DNA of 39,530 nucleotides from Flavobacteriales bacterium. Its GTDB lineage: Bacteria > Bacteroidota > Bacteroidia > Flavobacteriales_C > GCA-002722245. The position numbers and the translations under genes were made by a program. The notes below the pieces were generated by a model that was not told the DNA's origin, searched no databases, and saw nothing but the letters and a program-made list of their open reading frames with translations. The DNA lies in the NCBI GenBank assembly GCA_002722245.1, contig PBLA01000008.1, positions 1 through 39,530 of the forward strand, in the 5' to 3' direction. This document shows, in pieces, positions 35,196-39,530 of this stretch; positions within the stretch are counted from its first letter, which is position 1, and each line of letters begins with the position of its first letter.

Positions 35196-36533
35196 ATGGA
35201 GTTTTTGCCCAATATTATTTTTTCTCTTTTACTAATTACTACCACTCTTGTGTTTGTAGGAAGGGTAAGAAGGATACGTCAAAACATTCTTATGGGAAGG
35301 GATGTTGATCGAAGTGACCGAAAAAAAGAACGATTTCTTCACATGTTCCGAATTGCTATTGGTCAGGGTAAAATGGCAGCAAAACCTCTATCTGGCGCGA
35401 TGCACATTATTGTATATGTTGGTTTCGTAATCATAAATATTGAGGTCCTCGAAATTGTTCTTGATGGTGTTTTGGGCACACATCGATTATTTTCTGAGTT
35501 CTTAGGAGGCCTATACAATGTCTTAATAGGATCATTTGAGATTTTAGCTGTAGCTGTTCTTTTAGCTTGCGTTGTTTTCTTGATTAGAAGGCATTCGAAA
35601 AAAATTAAAAGATTGGAAGGGCCTGAAATGACGAAATGGCCTAAAAGCGATGCATTAATTATATTATATGCAGAGATTGCACTGATGTCTGCCTTTTTGT
35701 TCATGAATGGTGCGGATTATGTTCTTCAAAGTGTTGGTTTTGACGGGTATGTTAAGGCTGGCTCTTATCCTGTCAGTAGTATGTTGAGTCCTTTTTTAGG
35801 CACGCTTAGCGGATCGACGCTTGTGGTTATTGAACGTGTCTGCTGGTGGTTCCATATCGTTGGAATTTTAGCATTTTTAAATTACCTACCCTTTTCAAAA
35901 CATTTCCATATTATTCTTGCTTTTCCAAATGTGTACTTTGATCAGCTTACGCCTAAAGGTCAAATTAATAACATGGAGAGCGTGAAAAAAGAGGTGGAAT
36001 TAATGATGGATCCAAATGCGGATCCTTATTCTGCTCCGCCAGAGCCAGATCCAAATGCAAGTGCACCAATTCCTTTTGGTGCTAAGGATGTTCATGATTT
36101 AACTTGGAAGAGTATAATGGATGCATACACGTGTACAGAGTGTGGTAGATGTACCGAACAATGTCCTGCGAATCAAACTGGTAAATTGCTTTCTCCTCGA
36201 AAAATTATGATGGATGTGCGGGATCGTGCTGAAGAAAAAGGAAAACGAACAAATCAATCGAATCAATCTGAGGTTGATGGAAAAACATTATTACACAATT
36301 ATATTACTGCAGAGGAGTTATGGGCGTGTACGTCATGTAACGCTTGTGTAGAATCTTGTCCGGTAGGAAATAATCCATTGGATGTAATTGTTGACTTAAG
36401 AAGGTATTTGGTAATGGAGCAATCTCAAGCACCTAATGAGTTAAATATTATGTTTGGTAATGTAGAAAATAATGGTGCTCCATGGGCATTTCCAGCAGCA
36501 GACAGATTCAACTGGGCAACAGAAGAAGATTAA
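35196..36533 (+). CDS. Membrane-bound [4Fe-4S] oxidoreductase subunit (HdrE/D-like)
   Basis: The 445-residue protein has about five hydrophobic segments in its first half (roughly 4-22, 67-86, 105-130, 152-171, 205-230). A cytoplasmic ferredoxin-type region carries two Cys clusters: C313, C316, C319, C323 (CTECGRCTEQCP) and C378, C381, C384, C388 (CTSCNACVESCP). The membrane part resembles the cytochrome b/NarI-like subunit of heterodisulfide-reductase-type complexes, with His pairs (H70, H220) that could ligate haem. It is translated with the next gene, which provides the CCG-domain half. In Flavobacteria this pair is annotated only as (Fe-S)-binding proteins; donor and acceptor are unknown. 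Confidence 0.88.
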   Translation: MEFLPNIIFSLLLITTTLVFVGRVRRIRQNILMGRDVDRSDRKKERFLHMFRIAIGQGKMAAKPLSGAMHIIVYVGFVIINIEVLEIVLDGVLGTHRLFSEFLGGLYNVLIGSFEILAVAVLLACVVFLIRRHSKKIKRLEGPEMTKWPKSDALIILYAEIALMSAFLFMNGADYVLQSVGFDGYVKAGSYPVSSMLSPFLGTLSGSTLVVIERVCWWFHIVGILAFLNYLPFSKHFHIILAFPNVYFDQLTPKGQINNMESVKKEVELMMDPNADPYSAPPEPDPNASAPIPFGAKDVHDLTWKSIMDAYTCTECGRCTEQCPANQTGKLLSPRKIMMDVRDRAEEKGKRTNQSNQSEVDGKTLLHNYITAEELWACTSCNACVESCPVGNNPLDVIVDLRRYLVMEQSQAPNELNIMFGNVENNGAPWAFPAADRFNWATEED

Positions 36534-36534
36534 T

Positions 36535-37323
36535 ATGGCGAATTTACAAGTTTCTACAATGGCCGATTATATGGCTAACGGTGAAAAACCAGACGTGCTT
36601 TTTTGGGTGGGGTGTGCCGGGAGTTTTGACGACCGAGCAAAAAAAATTACGCGTGCATTTGCGAAGATTCTTAACAAAGTAGGCGCGAAATATGCTGTTT
36701 TAGGGCAAGAAGAAAGTTGCACTGGAGATCCAGCAAAACGGGCAGGGAATGAATTTTTATTCCAAATGCAGGCAATGATGAATATTCAGGTACTCAATGG
36801 TTATGGTGTTCAAAAAATTGTTACAGCTTGTCCCCATTGTTTTAATACCTTAAAAAATGAATATCCTGAACTTGGGGGAAAATATGAAGTTGTTCATCAC
36901 ACACAATTTATTCAGGAATTATTGGATAGTGGTAAACTTTCTGTTCAAGGAGGTGATTTTAAAGGAAAAAAAATTACATATCACGACCCTTGCTATTTAG
37001 GACGAGCTAATGATGTTTATGATGCGCCAAGAAGTTTAATTGAAAAATTAGACACCGAACTATCTGAAATGAAAAGGAGCCGAAAAAAAGGGCTTTGTTG
37101 CGGTGCAGGAGGTGCCCAAATGTTTAAGGAGGCCGAGAGCGGCGATAAAGAAATTAATATTGAAAGAATTGAAGAGGCTTTGGAAATGAGTCCGAGTATT
37201 ATTGCTACAGGATGTCCATTTTGCAATACGATGCTTACCGATGGGGTAAAGTTAAAAAACAGAAGCAGGGAAGTAAAAGTTATGGATTTAGCTGAGTTGG
37301 TTGCCAAAGCAGCCGATTTGTAA
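36535..37323 (+). CDS. (Fe-S)-binding protein with two CCG domains (HdrD/GlpC-like)
   Basis: The start at 36535 is one base after the previous stop; the frame extends upstream to 36472 inside that gene. The 262-residue cytoplasmic protein has two cysteine-rich CCG units: WVGCAGSFD (C27), SCTGDPAKR (C62), CPHCFN (C99, C102), then DPCYLGR (C153), LCCGAGG (C188-C189) and GCPFCNTM (C227, C230). CCG domains bind [4Fe-4S]-type clusters in heterodisulfide reductase, glycolate oxidase GlcF and GlpC. With the preceding membrane ferredoxin protein it forms a two-subunit redox complex, probably quinone-linked (inference). Confidence 0.9.
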   Translation: MANLQVSTMADYMANGEKPDVLFWVGCAGSFDDRAKKITRAFAKILNKVGAKYAVLGQEESCTGDPAKRAGNEFLFQMQAMMNIQVLNGYGVQKIVTACPHCFNTLKNEYPELGGKYEVVHHTQFIQELLDSGKLSVQGGDFKGKKITYHDPCYLGRANDVYDAPRSLIEKLDTELSEMKRSRKKGLCCGAGGAQMFKEAESGDKEINIERIEEALEMSPSIIATGCPFCNTMLTDGVKLKNRSREVKVMDLAELVAKAADL

Positions 37324-37424
37324 ATGAACTTCTTTAATTGAAAAAGAGGTTTTATCCTTTTCTAATCAACACGTAATCCATTCTTAAATCGCTTTTGCAA
37401 CGCTAAAATTTCTAAATTTAGGGT

Positions 37425-37907
37425 ATGGTAAAAGTAGAAAATAATTTACCTGATACCTCGCGCGTATGGGTGTATCAGTCGAATCGAAGATTAACGGATC
37501 ATGAGGTAAGTGTTTTAAAAGAACAGTTTGTCCATTTCACAGACGATTGGAAAGCACACGGGAAAAAGTTAAACAGTGCTGTTGAAATTTATTACCATCA
37601 TTTTATTGTCATTTTTGTAGACGAATCTTTTCAGGAGGCTACAGGATGTTCTATTGATAAATCAGTTGCGTATATCCAATCTGTTCAAGAAAAATTTGGT
37701 ATTGATTTGTTGGACCGAATGAACTTAGCGTACAAAACAGGTGACAAAATCATTTCCATAAAAATGGCGGATTTTCAGCGAAAAGCCCAATCGGGAGAAT
37801 TTCAATCCGATATGATTGTGTTTAATAATTTAGTTACTAGTAAAGGGGAGTTCTTGGAAAAGTGGGAGACATCCGCTGAAAATTCATGGCATAGCAATTT
37901 GTTCTGA
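37425..37907 (+). CDS. Conserved Flavobacteriales protein, often mislabelled ABC transporter ATPase
   Basis: The predicted cytoplasmic protein has 160 residues, with RVWVYQSNRRLTD near the N-terminus, a central YHHFIVIFVDESF-x-ATGCSIDKSV and the C-terminal SDMIVFNNLVTSKGEFLEKW...SWHS. Orthologues are, to my recollection, widespread in Flavobacteria and frequently carry the name ABC transporter ATPase. This sequence has no Walker A (GxxxxGKS/T), no LSGGQ signature and no Walker B aspartate, so that name is wrong. Function unknown. A TAAATTTA box, one base off the Bacteroidota -7 consensus, ends 4 nt before the ATG at 37413-37420. Confidence 0.85.
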   Translation: MVKVENNLPDTSRVWVYQSNRRLTDHEVSVLKEQFVHFTDDWKAHGKKLNSAVEIYYHHFIVIFVDESFQEATGCSIDKSVAYIQSVQEKFGIDLLDRMNLAYKTGDKIISIKMADFQRKAQSGEFQSDMIVFNNLVTSKGEFLEKWETSAENSWHSNLF

Positions 37908-37922
37908 TGATATTTTAAAAAA

Positions 37923-38600
37923 ATGAATCTTTCTAAAGATCGTAAAATAATTACTACTAATGATGGCTCTCATTCTTTGTACGTACCAGGTTTGAATGAG
38001 CAATACCATTCCATTCATGGCGCACAGCAAGAAGCGGAACACGTATTTTTAAAAATGGGTTTGGATGGTTATTGTTTGAAGAGAAACGTGGGTGAACTTG
38101 CTGTTTTTGAATTGGGTTTTGGAACTGGTTTGAATGCATTGCTTACTGCGCAATGGGCTGCTAAGAAATCAATTTCTGTTTCATACACATCAGTGGAAAA
38201 ATATCCTGTAACGAAAGAGGAATTTTCAAAATTAAATTATGGTGACTTGTTAGGGGATCGTGCGTTATACCATAAAATAGTAGATACAGAATGGGAAAAA
38301 TATGTGCGCATTAATACATGTTTTAAATTGAAAAAATGTGTTTTAGATGTGAAAGAGGGTGAATTACCTCATGGTTTTGACGTTGTGTATTTTGATGCCT
38401 TTGCACCCAATAAACAGCCCGATCTTTGGGAGGTAAGTATTTTTGAAAAAATATTTAAAACCATGAATCAAAATGGAATAATGGTCACCTATTGTGCTCA
38501 AGGGCAAGCCAGAAGAAATATGATTAGCGCTGGTTTTGAAGTAGAGAAGGTTCCAGGCCCTCCAGGTAAAAGAGAAATGTTAAGAGCGTTTAAAAGATGA
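37923..38600 (+). CDS. mnmD: tRNA (mnm5s2U34)-methyltransferase MnmD
   Basis: This is a stand-alone counterpart of the methyltransferase half of MnmC; it completes the 5-methylaminomethyl group on U34 of certain tRNAs with SAM. The 225-residue protein shows the family start TNDGSHSLY, the block YHSIHGAQQEAEHVF, the SAM loop FELGFGTGLNALL (62-74), VVYFDAFAPNKQPDLW, and VTYCAQGQARR near the end. The FAD-dependent MnmC2 half of E. coli is absent, as is normal for MnmD. It starts 15 nt after the previous gene and its stop overlaps the NUDIX start by 4 nt (ATGA). Confidence 0.93.
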   Translation: MNLSKDRKIITTNDGSHSLYVPGLNEQYHSIHGAQQEAEHVFLKMGLDGYCLKRNVGELAVFELGFGTGLNALLTAQWAAKKSISVSYTSVEKYPVTKEEFSKLNYGDLLGDRALYHKIVDTEWEKYVRINTCFKLKKCVLDVKEGELPHGFDVVYFDAFAPNKQPDLWEVSIFEKIFKTMNQNGIMVTYCAQGQARRNMISAGFEVEKVPGPPGKREMLRAFKR

Positions 38601-39028
38601 AACCAACACAATTTAATATTAGGGTTTACGGTATTCTTATTCAAAAGAATAAAGTGCTACTTACAGATGAGATTCGGAGTGGGATTTCAATGACTAAATT
38701 TCCTGGAGGAGGATTAGAGTTTGGAGAAGGTTTGAAAGAGGGACTTATGAGGGAGTTTATGGAGGAGTTAAATGTGCGCATTCATGTTGGTGAGTTATTT
38801 TATATAAATGATTTTTTTCAACGGTCTTCATTCAGTCAGACGGATCAGCTGTTAAGTATTTATTATAAAGTAGATTTAGAGGATGGCGTTATTGTATCTA
38901 CTGAAAAGCCATTTAATTTCGAATCTGATGAGCCACAGTGTTTTAGATGGGTTTCTTTGGATGAAATTATGGAAAATGACGTTACTTTTCCCATAGATAA
39001 AGAGGTTGTGCAAAGGATAAAAGTTTGA
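38597..39028 (+). CDS. NUDIX hydrolase
   Basis: The product is a 143-residue nucleotide-diphosphate hydrolase. The Nudix box at 38-60 has G38, five residues, E44, seven residues, R52-E53, then E56-E57, with Asn in place of the last Gly. The fold is complete: an N-terminal strand RVYGILIQKNKVLLTDE and a C-terminal strand CFRWVSLDEIMEND. The substrate cannot be told. Coupled to mnmD by an ATGA overlap and to the following lipoprotein by a TTGA overlap. Confidence 0.92.
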   Translation: MKPTQFNIRVYGILIQKNKVLLTDEIRSGISMTKFPGGGLEFGEGLKEGLMREFMEELNVRIHVGELFYINDFFQRSSFSQTDQLLSIYYKVDLEDGVIVSTEKPFNFESDEPQCFRWVSLDEIMENDVTFPIDKEVVQRIKV

Positions 39029-39530
39029 GAGGGTTTATACTAATACTGGTTGCTTTAATTATTGTGAGTTGTGCTCCTTCACGGTATGTTGTGCCGTTAA
39101 ATCGTAAAGAGAGGTCTTTTGGAGTAAGCTATGGTGGGTTGATTGTTGAAGAGAATGATGTGCCTATGCCTTTACCATTGGTGAATATTTCCTATGCTAA
39201 AGGGAAAACAGACCGGTTAACTTATTTTGGCGGACTTCATATCTCTCCTCTATTAAAAGGTTATTTTGGCGGTGAGATCGGTGCCTTAAGAGAATGGAAA
39301 TGGTGGAGTAAATTAAAATTGGGTCTTACCACAAATGCTGTAGCAAATATAATGTATGCCAGTTATTCGGGGTTTAATATTTTTCCTCAGTTTGATGCCA
39401 ACCTATATTGGCATTTTAAAAACGACCCGCATTATTTTTGTGATTGTCCAGGTGATCAAAAATGGAATATGTTCTTTTACACAGGTTTTCAATCCCATTA
39501 CAATGGAATAAATAATTATTCTTTCTCAGA
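39025..39530 (+). CDS. Lipoprotein, 3' end cut by the window edge
   Basis: Reading from a TTG at 39025, which overlaps the NUDIX stop as TTGA, the frame gives a short lipoprotein signal RGFILILVALIIVSC (lipobox IVSC, Cys16). The frame is open to the last base, about 168 codons. The mature part has aromatic alternating strands (FGVSYGGLIVEE, LTYFGGLHISPLL, GYFGGEIGALREWKWW, FPQFDANLYWHF, MFFYTGFQSHY) as in small outer-membrane beta-barrel proteins. No family was recognised. The start is unusual but strongly supported by the signal sequence and the overlap. Confidence 0.75.
   Translation, partial: MRGFILILVALIIVSCAPSRYVVPLNRKERSFGVSYGGLIVEENDVPMPLPLVNISYAKGKTDRLTYFGGLHISPLLKGYFGGEIGALREWKWWSKLKLGLTTNAVANIMYASYSGFNIFPQFDANLYWHFKNDPHYFCDCPGDQKWNMFFYTGFQSHYNGINNYSFS

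Overview
The window looks like a chromosomal segment of a low-GC Bacteroidota, most likely order Flavobacteriales. The support is indirect but consistent: a type IX secretion (T9SS) C-terminal sorting domain, a GldJ/GldK-like sulfatase-modifying-factor lipoprotein, DUF4919 and DUF5723 proteins, a large Bacteroidota-style LptD, many short lipoprotein signals, Bacteroidota-type promoter boxes (TAnnTTTG near start codons) and little Shine-Dalgarno signal. No phage, insertion sequence, CRISPR array, rRNA or intact tRNA is visible. Gene density is high, and no stretch of more than 300 bases lacks a gene.

Layout. 1-1328 (+): the 3' end of thiH, then a lipoprotein with an FGE/SUMF1-type fold. 1537-8061 (-): rlmF, a SnoaL-like/VF530 fusion, a secreted GSDH-Ig-PA14-T9SS multidomain protein, a MoeZ-like ThiF/rhodanese fusion, and exonuclease III. 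Three related imperfect palindromic repeats lie in the gaps of this block. 8336-10249 (+): dnaK, with a candidate sigma-54-like promoter and a clear terminator. 10305-14237 (-): five short genes, mostly exported proteins of unknown function, with a structured non-coding gap at 13298-13433. 14297-17020 (+): a large HExxH metallopeptidase/TolB-propeller/probable outer-membrane protein. 17010-17942 (-): a small lipoprotein and a PyrR-like phosphoribosyltransferase. 18166-23301 (+): purC, then a tightly linked pair of a 717-residue lipoprotein and a DUF5723 protein with a long coiled-coil tail.

23343-32605 (-), in transcription order: lptD, ridA, putA, proC, proA, proB. This places proline breakdown and proline synthesis back to back, downstream of an LPS-export gene. 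32607-39530 (+), divergent from lptD: a SPOR-containing N-acetylmuramoyl-L-alanine amidase, an MlaD/MCE protein, a two-gene membrane Fe-S oxidoreductase (HdrD/CCG type), a conserved protein of unknown function, mnmD, a NUDIX hydrolase, and a lipoprotein cut by the window end.

The common theme of the right half is the cell envelope (LptD, amidase, MlaD). Most of the window is ordinary core genome. The points most worth a second look are the intergenic palindrome family (two copies flank the GSDH gene), the metallopeptidase/propeller/barrel protein, the lipoprotein plus coiled-coil DUF5723 pair, the SnoaL-VF530 fusion, the structured gap at 13298-13433, and promoter boxes placed exactly 4 nt before the start codon. 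I see no strong evidence of a wholly new defence or mobile system here.
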